Assembly (NCBI RefSeq): GCF_002797435.1
Contig: NZ_PGEN01000001.1
Span: 3,532,501-3,596,500 of the forward strand
Direction of reading: 5' to 3'
DNA from: Sphingomonas koreensis
Lineage (GTDB): Bacteria > Pseudomonadota > Alphaproteobacteria > Sphingomonadales > Sphingomonadaceae
Length of the DNA stretch: 64,000 bases
A program made the translations under genes and the position numbers. The first letter of the stretch is position 1; each line of letters opens with the position of its first letter. Positions 50,963-61,149 of the stretch are shown one piece after another. Below the pieces are notes generated by a model, which worked only from the letters and a program-made list of their open reading frames with translations, made no database searches and was not told where the DNA came from.

Positions 50963-52342
50963 ATGACCGAAGCCCTGTGGACCTCGGCCGAAATCGCCGC
51001 AGCGACCGGCGGCGCCGCCTCCGCCGAGTTCGATGCGGGCGCAGTGGCGTTCGACAGCCGCGAGGTCGGGCCCGGCGCGCTGTTCGTGGCGCTGTCGGGC
51101 GAGACCACCGACGGGCACAACTTCCTCGATCAGGCTTTTGCGAGCGGGGCCGCGGGCGCGATCGTCTCCTCCGCGACGCCGCATCCCCATATCCTGGTCG
51201 GCGACACGATGGTCGCGCTGGAGAATCTTGCCCGCGCCGGCCGCAAGCGAATGGCAGGCGTGGTGATCGGCGTCACCGGCTCGGTCGGCAAGACCGGCAC
51301 CAAGGAAGCGTTGTTCGAGTGCCTCGACCGGATGGCGCCGGGCTTCGCGCATCGCTCGGTCAAGAGCTACAACAACCATACCGGCGTGCCGCTCAGCCTT
51401 GCCCGGATGCCACGCGACGCGAAGTTCGGCGTGTTCGAGATGGGCATGAACCATGCCGGCGAGCTGCTTGCGCTCACCCATATGGTCCGCCCGCATATCG
51501 CGCTGGTGACGACGATCGCACCCGCGCACACCGAATTCTTCGCGAGCGAGGCGGCGATCGCCGACGCCAAGGGCGAGATCTTCCAGGGGCTCGAGCCCGG
51601 CGGCACTGCGATCGTGCCGTTCGACAGCCCACACCGCGACCGGCTGATCGCTGCGGCCGAAGGGCATGCTGCGCGCATCGTCACGTTCGGCCTGGGCGAG
51701 GGCGCCGATGTCCGTGCGCTGGAGATCGTGCCGGGGCAGGCGGGCGGCACCTATGTGACCGCGCAGATCGGGCCGGATCGCACCCTCGGCTTCACGCTGT
51801 CGCAGCCGGGCGACCACTGGGTCGCCAATGCGATGGCGGTGCTGGCGGCGGTCAATGCCGCGGGCGGCGACCTGGAGCAGGCGGGGCTGGCGCTGGCCGA
51901 GATGGGCGGCCTCGCGGGGCGCGGCGCGCGCTTCAAGACGTCGGTTTCCGGCGGCGAGGCGCTGGTGATCGACGAGAGCTACAACGCCAACCCGGCATCG
52001 ATGCGCGCGACGCTGGCCGTGCTCGCCGCGACCCCCGCGGCGCGACGGCTGGCGGTGCTGGGCGAGATGCGTGAGCTGGGCGACCAGTCGGCCGATTTCC
52101 ATGCCGGGCTTGCCGGGCCGATCAGGGATGCGAACGTCGAAGCGTTGCTCCTCGTCGGTGAGGGGATGGCGCCGCTCGCCCGCGCGCTTGAGGGGCAGGT
52201 CGATTTGGTCCATGTGCCCGACGCCGCGACTGCCCGTGAGCGCATCGAGACGATGCTCCGCCCGGGCGACGTGGTTCTCATCAAGGGTTCGAACGGGGTC
52301 GGGCTGTCGCGGGTCGTCGCGGCGCTGGCGGGAAGGCAATAG
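50963..52342 (+). CDS. murF: UDP-MurNAc-tripeptide--D-alanyl-D-alanine ligase MurF
   Basis: A 459-residue Mur ligase that adds D-Ala-D-Ala to the tripeptide. The ATP loop is VTGSVGKTGTKEAL (MurF-type SVGKT variant), with MNHAGELLALTHMVRPHIALVTTIAPAH, DESYNANPASMRATL and KGSNGVGL characteristic of MurF. The start at MTEALWTSAEIAAATGG is chosen over longer in-frame starts that overlap murE. Gap to murE is 37 bases; mraY follows after three bases. Confidence 0.95.
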   Translation: MTEALWTSAEIAAATGGAASAEFDAGAVAFDSREVGPGALFVALSGETTDGHNFLDQAFASGAAGAIVSSATPHPHILVGDTMVALENLARAGRKRMAGVVIGVTGSVGKTGTKEALFECLDRMAPGFAHRSVKSYNNHTGVPLSLARMPRDAKFGVFEMGMNHAGELLALTHMVRPHIALVTTIAPAHTEFFASEAAIADAKGEIFQGLEPGGTAIVPFDSPHRDRLIAAAEGHAARIVTFGLGEGADVRALEIVPGQAGGTYVTAQIGPDRTLGFTLSQPGDHWVANAMAVLAAVNAAGGDLEQAGLALAEMGGLAGRGARFKTSVSGGEALVIDESYNANPASMRATLAVLAATPAARRLAVLGEMRELGDQSADFHAGLAGPIRDANVEALLLVGEGMAPLARALEGQVDLVHVPDAATARERIETMLRPGDVVLIKGSNGVGLSRVVAALAGRQ

Positions 52343-52345
52343 CAA

Positions 52346-53416
52346 GTGCTGTACGAAATCGCAGAGTGGCTGGGCTTCCCGAGCATCCTCAACCTGGTCC
52401 GCTACCTCTCGTTCCGGATTGGCGCGGCGGTGGCGACGGCGCTGATCATCGGCCTGATCATCGGCCCGCGCTTCATCGGCTGGCTGCGCGTCCGTCAGGG
52501 CAAGGGACAGCCGATCCGCAGCGACGGGCCGCAGAGCCACCTCGCCAAGCGCGGCACGCCGACCATGGGCGGGCTGATGATTCTCACCAGCCTGGCGTTG
52601 TCGGTCTTCCTGTGGATGGACCTCAACAACCCTTATGTCTGGGCGTGCATGTTCGTGACGCTCGGCTTCGGGATGATCGGGTTCCTCGACGACTATGACA
52701 AGGTTCGCAAGGCGAGCACCGCGGGTGTGTCCGGGCGGGTCCGCCTGCTCGGCGAGTTCGTCATTGCAGGCGCCGCGGCCTGGGTGATCACCCAGCAGAA
52801 CGGCACCGTGCTGTATGTGCCCTTCTTCAGCCAGTTCAGCGTCGATCTCGGCTATTTCTACATCGCCTTCGCCGCGTTCACGATCGTGGCGTTCGGCAAT
52901 GCCGTGAACCTGACCGACGGGCTCGACGGACTTGCCACCATGCCGGTGATCATCGCCAGCATGGCCTTCCTGCTGATCGTCTATCTCGCCGGCAACGCGA
53001 TCTACGCCAACTATCTCGGCATCCCGCACGTGCCGGGGGCGGGCGACCTTGCCATCTTCTGCGGCGCGATTGTGGGCGCGGGCCTAGCGTTCCTGTGGTT
53101 CAACGCGCCTCCCGCGGCGGTGTTCATGGGCGACACCGGCAGCCTCGCGCTCGGCGGCGCGCTCGGCACCATCGCGGTGGTCGCGCATCACGAGCTGGTG
53201 CTGGGCATCATCGGCGGCCTGTTCGTGGTCGAGGCGATGAGCGTGATCATCCAGGTGTTCGTCTACAAGCGCACCGGCAAGCGCGTGTTCAAGATGGCGC
53301 CGATCCACCATCATTTCGAGCAGATGGGATGGAGCGAGCCGACCGTTGTGATCCGCTTCTGGATCATCGCCTTCGTGCTGGCGCTGGCCGGCCTGTCGAC
53401 GCTGAAGCTGCGATGA
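52346..53416 (+). CDS. mraY: Phospho-MurNAc-pentapeptide transferase MraY
   Basis: A 356-residue polytopic membrane enzyme that transfers phospho-MurNAc-pentapeptide to undecaprenyl phosphate, giving lipid I. Signature segments are [23 protein letters not shown] (DDxxK), [26 protein letters not shown] and PIHHHFE(Q)MGWSE. The GTG start is three bases after the murF stop. It overlaps murD by ATGA. Confidence 0.97.
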   Translation: MLYEIAEWLGFPSILNLVRYLSFRIGAAVATALIIGLIIGPRFIGWLRVRQGKGQPIRSDGPQSHLAKRGTPTMGGLMILTSLALSVFLWMDLNNPYVWACMFVTLGFGMIGFLDDYDKVRKASTAGVSGRVRLLGEFVIAGAAAWVITQQNGTVLYVPFFSQFSVDLGYFYIAFAAFTIVAFGNAVNLTDGLDGLATMPVIIASMAFLLIVYLAGNAIYANYLGIPHVPGAGDLAIFCGAIVGAGLAFLWFNAPPAAVFMGDTGSLALGGALGTIAVVAHHELVLGIIGGLFVVEAMSVIIQVFVYKRTGKRVFKMAPIHHHFEQMGWSEPTVVIRFWIIAFVLALAGLSTLKLR

Positions 53417-54753
53417 TCGTCAGCACATCCTGGCGCGGCAAACGCTATGCGGTGCTGGGGCTGGCGCGGTCCGGGCTGGCGACGATGCGCGCGTTGCTGG
53501 CAGCGCAGTCTCGAACCGTGAGCGCATGGGATATGAGCGAGGAGAGGCGCGACGCCGCCTTCGAGTTGGCGGGAAAAACGATCGCGGATCTCCCGATCGG
53601 CGAGGCTCACTCCTTCCTCCTGCAAGACCCACTCGAAACCGACCTCACCGGCTTTGCGGGCGTGGCGGTCTCGCCGGGCGTGCCGATCAACCATCACCCG
53701 ATCGCTGCAAGGGCGCGCGCGGCAGGCGTGCCGCTGATCGGCGATATCGAGCTGTTCGCGCAGGCGCGCGCCGAACTGCCGGCGCACAAGGTGGTCGGCA
53801 TCACCGGCACCAACGGCAAGTCGACCACGACTGCGCTGATCCACCACATCCTCGAGACCGCGGGCATCCCCGCCCGGCTCGGCGGCAATATCGGCCTCCC
53901 GATCCTCGGGCAGGAGCCGCTGCCGGAGGGCGGCATCTATGTGCTCGAGCTGTCGAGCTACCAGATTGACCTGACGCAGACGCTCGACTGCGACGTCGCG
54001 GTGCTGCTCAACATCACCCCCGATCATCTCGACCGCTACGACGGGTTCGAGAGCTATGCCGCGTCCAAGGCCGAGTTGTTCGAAATGCAGTCGAAAGGCC
54101 ATGCCGCGATCATCGGGATCGGCGACGAAGCCTCGCAGGCGATCGCCAAGCAGGTGTCGCGCGCGGGCCGCGCCGAGGATCTGACCAGGATCGCGCCGGG
54201 CGTGTGCATGGACCAGTCGCGCTGGCCCGCCTTGCAGGGGCCGCACAACGCCCAGAACGCGCTCGCCGCCATCGCCGCGTGCGAGGCGTTGGGAGTCGCG
54301 CAGACCATGATCGAAGCGGGGCTGCGCAGCTTTCCCGGACTGCCGCACCGGATGGAGCGTGTCGCGACCGTAAACGGCGTGCTGTTCGTCAATGACAGCA
54401 AGGCGACCAACCCGACATCGACCGCACCCGCGCTTGAGGCGTTCGACCGGATCCACTGGATCCTGGGCGGCCTCGCCAAGACCGATGATCTCGACGCGTG
54501 CCGCCCGGGCTTCGGCCATGTCGTGCGCGCCTACACGATCGGTGATGCGACCGAGTTGTTCGCAGGCCTGCTCAAGGATGAATTTCCGGTCGAGGAGAGC
54601 GGCACGCTTTCTGCCGCAGTGAAGGCCGCGGCCGCTCGGGCGCAGCCGGGGGAGACGGTGCTGCTGTCGCCCGCCTGCGCATCCTTCGACCAGTTCCGGG
54701 ATTTCGAGGATCGCGGGGCGCAATTCCGTGAAGCGGTAGGGGCGCTGCGATGA
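53413..54753 (+). CDS. murD: UDP-MurNAc-L-alanine--D-glutamate ligase MurD
   Basis: A 446-residue ligase that adds D-Glu. The ATP loop is [12 protein letters not shown], with [17 protein letters not shown] and [11 protein letters not shown] typical of MurD, and [12 protein letters not shown] at the C-terminus. The start overlaps the mraY stop (ATGA) and the end overlaps ftsW (ATGA), so the three are translated in step. Confidence 0.96.
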   Translation: MIVSTSWRGKRYAVLGLARSGLATMRALLAAQSRTVSAWDMSEERRDAAFELAGKTIADLPIGEAHSFLLQDPLETDLTGFAGVAVSPGVPINHHPIAARARAAGVPLIGDIELFAQARAELPAHKVVGITGTNGKSTTTALIHHILETAGIPARLGGNIGLPILGQEPLPEGGIYVLELSSYQIDLTQTLDCDVAVLLNITPDHLDRYDGFESYAASKAELFEMQSKGHAAIIGIGDEASQAIAKQVSRAGRAEDLTRIAPGVCMDQSRWPALQGPHNAQNALAAIAACEALGVAQTMIEAGLRSFPGLPHRMERVATVNGVLFVNDSKATNPTSTAPALEAFDRIHWILGGLAKTDDLDACRPGFGHVVRAYTIGDATELFAGLLKDEFPVEESGTLSAAVKAAAARAQPGETVLLSPACASFDQFRDFEDRGAQFREAVGALR

Positions 54754-55982
54754 CCGATGTGAGGCGCAACCTTCCCGTCGTGCGCAGCAAGGGCTGGCGC
54801 GCGCGGGTCGAGGACAAGCTGAGCCGCGGAAGCAATTCGAGCTTCGGCCTGTGGTTCTGGGAAATCGACCGTATCCTGCTGCTGCTCGCGGTGCTGCTGA
54901 TCGGTATCGGGCTGGTCGCGGTCGCCGCCGCATCGCCTGCTTCGGCGGTGCGCTATTCGGACGGAACCACCCAGTTCGCCTCGATGCATTATTTCTGGCG
55001 CCAGGCGGTCTGGGTCGGTCTTTCGGTGCCGGTGCTGCTCGTCGTCTCGATGCTGCCGGTCGCCTATGCGCGGCGCATGGCGATCCTGGGCACCGCGGTG
55101 TGCATCGTGCTGGTCGCCGTCGCGGCCTTCTTCGGCGCGGAGATCAACGGTGCGCGGCGCTGGATCGGCTTCGGCTTTGCGAGCGTGCAGCCGTCCGAGT
55201 TCCTCAAGCCCTTCTTCATCGTCACCATCGCCTGGCTGCTCTCGATGCGGTCGAAGGATGCCGACCTGCCCGTGATCCCGCTGACCGGCGTGCTGACCGC
55301 GATCGTCGCGGCGCTGCTGATGAAGCAGCCCGATTTCGGGCAGACGATGGTGTTCGGCCTGGTGTGGATCGTGCTGCTGATGCTCGCGGGCATCTCCACC
55401 CGCGCGATGGGCGTGCTCGGCGGTGGCGCCATCGCCGGCGTGATCGCGGCCTATCTCTTCTACGATACTGCGCGCACCCGCATCGACAGCTTCCTGTTCC
55501 CCGATCCCGAAAAGGCGGCGGCGGAGCATTATCAGACCGATATGGCGCATGCGGTGCTCACCGGCGGCGGCGCGACCGGTACCGGGCCGGGCGGCGGCAC
55601 CGTCAAGTTCAAGCTGCCCGAGGCGCATACCGACTATATCTTCTCGGTCGTGGGCGAGGAATTCGGGCTGATCGCGTGCATCGGCATCGCGATCCTCTAT
55701 CTCGCGATCATCCTGCGCGTGCTGATCAGGCTGCTCGACGAGGAGGACAGTTTCCGCATGCTCGCGGCGGCGGGGCTGGCGGCCCAATTCGGGATTCAGG
55801 CGCTGATCAACATGGCGGTGAACACCGGGCTTGCGCCGTCCAAGGGCATGACCTTGCCGTTCATTTCCTATGGCGGTTCGTCGATGGTCGCGCTGTCGAT
55901 CGGGATGGGACTATTGCTCGCCTTCACGCGGCGGAATCCGTATCTCAAGCGTTCGCCTTATACGGTTCGGGGAAGCGGTTGA
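54750..55982 (+). CDS. ftsW: Septal peptidoglycan polymerase FtsW
   Basis: A 410-residue SEDS-family glycosyltransferase that polymerises lipid II at the septum together with FtsI. Ten membrane helices are predicted. NGARRWIGFGFASVQPSEFLKPFFI is the SEDS signature containing the region of the catalytic Asp neighbourhood, and AHTDYIFSVVGEEFGLIAC and GMTLPFISYGGSSMVALSIGMGLLLAF are conserved. The stop overlaps murG by TGATG. Confidence 0.95.
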   Translation: MTDVRRNLPVVRSKGWRARVEDKLSRGSNSSFGLWFWEIDRILLLLAVLLIGIGLVAVAAASPASAVRYSDGTTQFASMHYFWRQAVWVGLSVPVLLVVSMLPVAYARRMAILGTAVCIVLVAVAAFFGAEINGARRWIGFGFASVQPSEFLKPFFIVTIAWLLSMRSKDADLPVIPLTGVLTAIVAALLMKQPDFGQTMVFGLVWIVLLMLAGISTRAMGVLGGGAIAGVIAAYLFYDTARTRIDSFLFPDPEKAAAEHYQTDMAHAVLTGGGATGTGPGGGTVKFKLPEAHTDYIFSVVGEEFGLIACIGIAILYLAIILRVLIRLLDEEDSFRMLAAAGLAAQFGIQALINMAVNTGLAPSKGMTLPFISYGGSSMVALSIGMGLLLAFTRRNPYLKRSPYTVRGSG

Positions 55983-57139
55983 TGAGTTCGGGAAAGCGTT
56001 ACGTTCTGGCAGCCGGGGGCACGGGCGGGCACATGGTCCCGGCGGCGGCGCTGGCGACCGAGCTGATGCGGCGCGGCCACAAGGTCGCCTTGGTGTCGGA
56101 CGAGCGCGGGGTGCGCTTTCCGGACCTGTTCGACGGGATCGAGACGCGCGTCGTTCCGGCTTCGCGCTTCTCGGGCGGCCCGATCGGCTGGCTGCGCGCC
56201 GCCAATGCGATGCGCAAGGGGCGGGCGCAGGCGCGCGCGCTCTATCGCGAGTTCCGGCCCTCGGCGGTGATCGCGTTCGGCGGCTATGCCTCGCTTCCCG
56301 CGCTGATGGCGGCCTTCTCGGCGAAGGTGCCGGCGGTGATCCATGAACAGAACGCCGTGCTCGGCCGGGTCAACCGGTTGGTCGCGGGCAAGGTCGCGGC
56401 GATCGCGACGAGCTATGCCGATGTCGAGCGGCTGAAACCCGCCTACGAGGCCAAGACCCATCTGGTCGGCAATCCGGTGCGGCAGGCGGTGCTCGACCTG
56501 CGCCTGCGCCCCTATCCACCGCTGGACGAGGACAGCATCTTCCGCGTGCTCGTCACCGGCGGCAGCCAGGGCGCGTCGGTCCTGTCGCAGGTCGTGCCCG
56601 ATGGCCTCGCGCTGCTCCCCGTCCATTTCCGGCGGCGGCTTCAGGTGACGCATCAGGCGCGCGTCGAGGATATCGACGAAGTGCGCCGTAAATATGCCGA
56701 TCACGGCATTCCGGCGGAGATCGCGACCTATCTGCCCGACCTGCCCGAACGTCTCGCCTGGGCGCATCTGGTGATCGCGCGCGCAGGTGCCTCGACCATT
56801 GCCGAGCTGACCGCGGCGGGCCGCCCGGCGATCCTCGTGCCCTTGCCCTCGGCGACCGACGACCACCAGACCGCCAATGCGCGCGAGATCAGCGAGGCGG
56901 GCGGGGCGCGGACGATTCCCCAGCGCGCCTTCACCGCGTCGGAACTCGCCAAGCAGATGCAGAAACTGGGGCTTGAGCCGGACGCGCTCGCCAATGCCGC
57001 GGCCTGCGCGCGCAGCGTCGGCCGGCCCGATGCGGTACGCGACCTGGCGGACCTGGTTGAATCGATCGACGCCGACTGGGCTTCGGCGGGACAGGGGCAC
57101 GCGAAACCTATCACCATCGAGAAAGCAGCGTATGCGTAA
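55982..57139 (+). CDS. murG: UDP-GlcNAc--lipid I N-acetylglucosaminyltransferase MurG
   Basis: A 385-residue GT28 enzyme that converts lipid I to lipid II at the inner face of the membrane. LAAGGTGGHMVPAAALATEL, IAFGGYASLPALMAA, HEQNAVLGRVNRL, VTGGSQGASVLSQVVP, ARAGASTIAELTAAGRPAILVPLPSATDDHQTANA are the conserved MurG segments, including the second Gly-rich loop. The start overlaps the ftsW stop by one base. Confidence 0.96.
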   Translation: MSSGKRYVLAAGGTGGHMVPAAALATELMRRGHKVALVSDERGVRFPDLFDGIETRVVPASRFSGGPIGWLRAANAMRKGRAQARALYREFRPSAVIAFGGYASLPALMAAFSAKVPAVIHEQNAVLGRVNRLVAGKVAAIATSYADVERLKPAYEAKTHLVGNPVRQAVLDLRLRPYPPLDEDSIFRVLVTGGSQGASVLSQVVPDGLALLPVHFRRRLQVTHQARVEDIDEVRRKYADHGIPAEIATYLPDLPERLAWAHLVIARAGASTIAELTAAGRPAILVPLPSATDDHQTANAREISEAGGARTIPQRAFTASELAKQMQKLGLEPDALANAAACARSVGRPDAVRDLADLVESIDADWASAGQGHAKPITIEKAAYA

Positions 57140-57166
57140 GGGACGCCTCCTGCGAGGCTTGGGCGC

Positions 57167-58597
57167 ATGAAGGGCGTCGCCAAGGATATCGGCACCATCC
57201 ATTTCGTCGGCATCGGCGGGATCGGCATGTCCGGCATCGCCGAGGTGATGCACAATCTCGGCTACAAGGTTCAGGGTAGCGACAGCGCCGAGGGCTATGT
57301 CGTCGAGGGGCTGCGCAAGCGCGGCATCGCGATCGCGATCGGCCAGTCCGCCGACAATCTGGGCGACGCGGCCGTCGTCGTCACCTCGACCGCGATCAAG
57401 CGCGACAATCCCGAGGTCCAGGCCGCCTATGCCCGCCGCATCCCCGTGGTGCGCCGCGCGGAGATGCTGGCCGAACTGATGCGCCTCAAGTCCACCGTCG
57501 CGGTGGCGGGCACGCATGGCAAGACCACGACGACGAGCATGATCGCGGCGTTGCTGGACGCGGGCGGGATCGATCCGACCGTGATCAACGGCGGCATCAT
57601 CAACCAGTATGGCTCCAACGCGCGCCTCGGCGACAGCGAGTGGATGGTGGTCGAGGCCGATGAGAGCGACGGCAGCTTCCTGCGGCTCGACGGCACGATC
57701 GCGGTCGTCACCAACATCGATCCCGAGCATCTCGATCACTATGGCAGCTTCGAGAAGGCGAAGGACGCCTATGTCGAGTTCGTCGAGAATGTGCCCTTCT
57801 ACGGCGCGGCGCTGCTGTGCCTCGACCATCCCGAAGTGCAGGCGATCATTCCGCGCGTGCGCGACCGGCGCATCGTGACCTATGGCTTCGCGGCGTCTGC
57901 AGACGTGCGCGGGGTCAATGTCCAGCCCTATCCGGGCGGCAACCGGTTCGAGGCGATCATCCGCAGCCGCGACGGGACGACGCGCTCGATCGAGGGGATC
58001 GACCTGCCGATGCCCGGCCGGCACAATGTCCAGAACGCGCTCGCCGCGATCGGCGTGGCGCTGGAGATGGGCATCGACGACGCGACCATCCAGAACGGCT
58101 TCGCCAAGTTCGGCGGGGTCAAGCGCCGCTTCACCAAGGTCGGCGAAATCGCGTTCGCGGGTGCGACCCCGGCGATCGTGATCGACGATTACGGCCACCA
58201 CCCGGTCGAGATCCGCGCGGTGCTGGCGGCGGCGCGCGAGAGTGTCGAGGGCAGGGTGATCGCGGTCGTACAGCCGCACCGCTATTCGCGGCTCGGCAAC
58301 CTGATGGATGACTTCGCCCAGGCGTTCAACGACGCAGACATGGTGTTCGTCACCCCGGTCTATGCCGCGGGCGAGGCACCGGTCGAGGGCGTCGACGCCG
58401 ACGCGCTGGTCGCGCGCACCAGCGAGCGTGGGCACCGGTCGGCCGCGACCATCGCCGATGCGGCGGCGCTGGCGAGCAAGATCGCCGAGATCGCGCAGCC
58501 GGGTGACCTGATCGTCTGCCTCGGCGCGGGCGACATCACCAAATGGGCCGCGGGCCTTGCGGACGCCGTCAACGAACAGCGGAGCATCATCGCATGA
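57167..58597 (+). CDS. murC: UDP-N-acetylmuramate--L-alanine ligase MurC
   Basis: A 476-residue Mur ligase that adds L-Ala to UDP-MurNAc. [29 protein letters not shown] is the N-terminal nucleotide-binding segment, [14 protein letters not shown] the ATP loop, [13 protein letters not shown] the metal-binding segment, and [19 protein letters not shown] and QPHRYSR are typical of MurC. It follows murG after 27 bases and overlaps the next small gene by ATGA. Confidence 0.97.
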   Translation: MKGVAKDIGTIHFVGIGGIGMSGIAEVMHNLGYKVQGSDSAEGYVVEGLRKRGIAIAIGQSADNLGDAAVVVTSTAIKRDNPEVQAAYARRIPVVRRAEMLAELMRLKSTVAVAGTHGKTTTTSMIAALLDAGGIDPTVINGGIINQYGSNARLGDSEWMVVEADESDGSFLRLDGTIAVVTNIDPEHLDHYGSFEKAKDAYVEFVENVPFYGAALLCLDHPEVQAIIPRVRDRRIVTYGFAASADVRGVNVQPYPGGNRFEAIIRSRDGTTRSIEGIDLPMPGRHNVQNALAAIGVALEMGIDDATIQNGFAKFGGVKRRFTKVGEIAFAGATPAIVIDDYGHHPVEIRAVLAAARESVEGRVIAVVQPHRYSRLGNLMDDFAQAFNDADMVFVTPVYAAGEAPVEGVDADALVARTSERGHRSAATIADAAALASKIAEIAQPGDLIVCLGAGDITKWAAGLADAVNEQRSIIA

Positions 58598-58788
58598 GCG
58601 ACTGGTTCACCCTCGCCACCGACATGCAGCGCGAGATCATCCGCGCGCAGAAGGCGCATCTCGACGCAGCCCAGCGGCTGCTCGATGCGGGGCAGCAGGT
58701 GAACGACCTCCAGCAGGCCGGGCAGAAGGCGGCCGAGGCGAACCTCAAATACTGGAAGCAATGGGCGAAATTGTGGGGGATGAAGTGA
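58594..58788 (+). CDS. 64-residue helical protein embedded between murC and murB
   Basis: A 64-residue protein with no signal peptide, predicted to be almost wholly alpha-helical: [41 protein letters not shown], then [23 protein letters not shown]. The heptad-like Leu/Ala/Gln pattern recalls phasin-type helices and short coiled coils. It overlaps murC (ATGA) and murB (GTGA), the tight coupling of the whole operon, so it is translated. No classical dcw gene occupies this place. Function unknown. Confidence 0.75.
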   Translation: MSDWFTLATDMQREIIRAQKAHLDAAQRLLDAGQQVNDLQQAGQKAAEANLKYWKQWAKLWGMK

Positions 58789-59696
58789 GCGTATCGCTGC
58801 TCCCCAAGGTTCGCGGCAAGCTCACCGCCGATGCGCCGCTGGCCCCGCTCGTCTGGTTCAAGAGCGGCGGCAATGCGCAATGGCTGTTCGAGCCGGCGGA
58901 TATCGATGACCTCGCCGATTTTCTGCGCGAGCTAGATGCGGACGTGCCGGTGATGGCGCTCGGCCTCGGCTCCAACCTCATCGTGCGCGACGGCGGCGTG
59001 CCCGGCGTGGTGGTGCGGCTGGGCAAGCCCTTCGCCAAGGTCGAACAGCTTGATGCCACCACCCTCAAATGCGGCGGCGGGGCGAGCGGCATCCTCGTCT
59101 CCTCTTCGGCGCGCGATGCGGGAATCACCGGCGTCGAATTCCTGCGTTCGATTCCCGGCACGGTCGGCGGCTTCGTGCGGATGAACGGCGGCGCCTATGG
59201 CCGCGAGACCGCGGATATCATGGTCGAGTGCGAGGTGGTGCTGCGCTCGGGCGAGCGGCGGACGCTGGCGGCCGGCGCGCTCGGCTATGCCTATCGCCAT
59301 TCCGAACTGCCCGAGGGCGCCGTGGTCGTGAGCGCGACCTTCCGCGGCGAGCCAGGCGATCCGGCTGCCATCCAGGCCGAGATGGACCGCATCGCCGCCG
59401 CGCGCGAGGAATCGCAGCCGCTGCGCAGCAAGACCGGCGGATCGACCTTCAAGAACCCGCCCGGCGACAAGGCGTGGCGGCTGGTCGACGCGGCGGGCTG
59501 CCGCGGCCTGCGCAAGGGCGGCGCACAGGTGAGCGAGAAGCACACCAACTTCCTCCTCAACACCGGCGACGCGACCAGCGCGGATATCGAGGGGCTGGGC
59601 GAAGAGGTGCGGGCGAAGGTCAAGGCGCAGTCAGGCGTCGAGCTGGAATGGGAAATCCAGCGTGTGGGGATCACGGTCACGGAAGGGGACCGCTGA
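58785..59696 (+). CDS. murB: UDP-N-acetylenolpyruvoylglucosamine reductase MurB
   Basis: A 303-residue FAD enzyme that completes UDP-MurNAc. ALGLGSNLIVRDGGVPGVVVRL binds FAD, SIPGTVGGFVRMNGGAYG is the second FAD segment, YRHSEL carries the Tyr-Arg pair, GSTFKNPPGDKAWRLVDAAGCRG holds the substrate region (a Ser/Phe-Lys-Asn-Pro motif of type II MurB), and the catalytic Ser/Glu lie nearby. The GTG start overlaps the small helical gene. Confidence 0.95.
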   Translation: MSVSLLPKVRGKLTADAPLAPLVWFKSGGNAQWLFEPADIDDLADFLRELDADVPVMALGLGSNLIVRDGGVPGVVVRLGKPFAKVEQLDATTLKCGGGASGILVSSSARDAGITGVEFLRSIPGTVGGFVRMNGGAYGRETADIMVECEVVLRSGERRTLAAGALGYAYRHSELPEGAVVVSATFRGEPGDPAAIQAEMDRIAAAREESQPLRSKTGGSTFKNPPGDKAWRLVDAAGCRGLRKGGAQVSEKHTNFLLNTGDATSADIEGLGEEVRAKVKAQSGVELEWEIQRVGITVTEGDR

Positions 59697-60196
59697 TGCA
59701 GGCGCAATTCGATGGGACGATGAACGACTTCGAGCAGAAGATCGTCCAGAACGTCGACCGGCATGGCTGTCACATCAACTGGATTTTCGATCCCGACGAG
59801 CCCGCTCCATCGTTTGCCTATTCGATCGGTTTCACGAAGACGCTCGGCGTTCCCGAGGTCATCCTGTTCGGCCTTCCGCAGGATACATGCGGCCCGGCGA
59901 TCAATGCGTTGCTGAAGATGTGTGCGGCGGGCATGCCCCTTGCCGAAGGGGAGGTCATTCCCGAATTTTTCGGCGCATATGATTGCGCTATCCGCCTCGT
60001 CCATGAAAGCTGGCTGACCGAAGAGTATTTCGCCTCGGCGCTATGGTATCACCGGACGCAGATGGGCCAGCCATTGCGGCATGTTGCCATGATTGTCTGG
60101 CCGGACAAGAGTCACCGCTTTCCCTGGGACGATGGCTGCGCGGATTGGGTCCGCGTTGATCAACCCGCCTTGTACAATCCGAAAGTTCTGTCGTGA
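59696..60196 (+). CDS. DUF4262 domain protein inserted in the dcw operon
   Basis: A 166-residue cytoplasmic protein of the DUF4262 family. GCHINWIFDPDEPAPSFAYSIGFTKTLGVPEVILFGLPQDTCGPAINALLKMCAAG is the family core, and FFGAYDCAIRLVHESWLTEEYFASALWYHRT the second half. The family is found in many bacteria without known function. It has no known part in wall synthesis. Third positions are slightly less GC-rich than its neighbours. It is coupled to murB (TGATG) and to ddl (GTGA), so it is fully integrated in the transcript. Confidence 0.88.
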   Translation: MQAQFDGTMNDFEQKIVQNVDRHGCHINWIFDPDEPAPSFAYSIGFTKTLGVPEVILFGLPQDTCGPAINALLKMCAAGMPLAEGEVIPEFFGAYDCAIRLVHESWLTEEYFASALWYHRTQMGQPLRHVAMIVWPDKSHRFPWDDGCADWVRVDQPALYNPKVLS

Positions 60197-61149
60197 GCGT
60201 AACCCCCCTCCATATCGTGGTCCTCATGGGCGGCTGGTCGGCGGAGCGTCCGGTGTCGCTGATGTCGGGCTCCGGCATCGCCGATGCGCTGGAATCGCTC
60301 GGCCACACCGTCACGCGGATCGACATGGGCCGCGATGTCGCGGCGAAGCTCGCCGCGGCCAATCCCGATCTCGTCTTCAACGCGCTGCACGGCACGCCTG
60401 GCGAGGACGGCACGGTACAGGGGATGCTCGACCTGATGGGCCTGCGCTACACGCATAGCGGCATGGTCACCTCGGTTATCGCGATCGACAAGGTGCTGAC
60501 CAAACAGGCGCTGGTGCCGCAGGGCATCCCGATGCCGGGCGGGCGCATCGTCCGCACCGAGGAACTCTACCGCCGCGATCCCATGCCGCGGCCTTATGTG
60601 CTGAAGCCCGTCAACGAAGGGTCGTCGGTCGGCGTGGCGATCGTCACCGCCGAGGGCAACACCGGCAACCCGATCTCGCCCCAGGCGACCGGGCCATGGC
60701 AGGAGTTCGACGAACTGCTCGCCGAGCCGTTCATCCGCGGGCGCGAGCTGACCACCGCAGTGCTCGGCGACCAGGCGCTGCTGGTGACCGAGCTCAGGCC
60801 GAAGAGCGGCTTCTACGATTTCGACGCCAAATACACCGACGGCATGACCGACCATATCTGTCCGGCGGAGATCCCCGACGAGATCACTGAGGCGTGCAAG
60901 CGCCTCGCGCTAGAGGCGCACCGCCTGCTCGGCTGCAAGGGCTGTTCGCGCTCGGACTTCCGCTGGGACGACAATCTGGGCGTCGAGGGGCTGTTCCTGC
61001 TCGAGGTGAACACGCAGCCGGGGATGACCCCGCTGAGCCTCGTCCCCGAACAGGCGAAGCATCTGGGCATGAGCTATGCGCAGCTGGTGCAGGCGATCGT
61101 CGACGAGGCGATGGCCGATGCGCCGGCAATGGCGGAGGCGGCCGGATGA
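60193..61149 (+). CDS. ddl: D-alanine--D-alanine ligase
   Basis: A 318-residue ATP-grasp enzyme that joins two D-Ala residues for MurF. VLMGGWSAERPVSLMSG, NALHGTPGEDGTVQGMLDLMGLRYTHSG, KPVNEGSSVGV, KYTDG and LEVNTQPGMTPLSLVPEQAKHLGMSY are diagnostic. GTG overlaps the DUF4262 stop; ATGA joins it to ftsQ. Confidence 0.95.
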   Translation: MSVTPLHIVVLMGGWSAERPVSLMSGSGIADALESLGHTVTRIDMGRDVAAKLAAANPDLVFNALHGTPGEDGTVQGMLDLMGLRYTHSGMVTSVIAIDKVLTKQALVPQGIPMPGGRIVRTEELYRRDPMPRPYVLKPVNEGSSVGVAIVTAEGNTGNPISPQATGPWQEFDELLAEPFIRGRELTTAVLGDQALLVTELRPKSGFYDFDAKYTDGMTDHICPAEIPDEITEACKRLALEAHRLLGCKGCSRSDFRWDDNLGVEGLFLLEVNTQPGMTPLSLVPEQAKHLGMSYAQLVQAIVDEAMADAPAMAEAAG

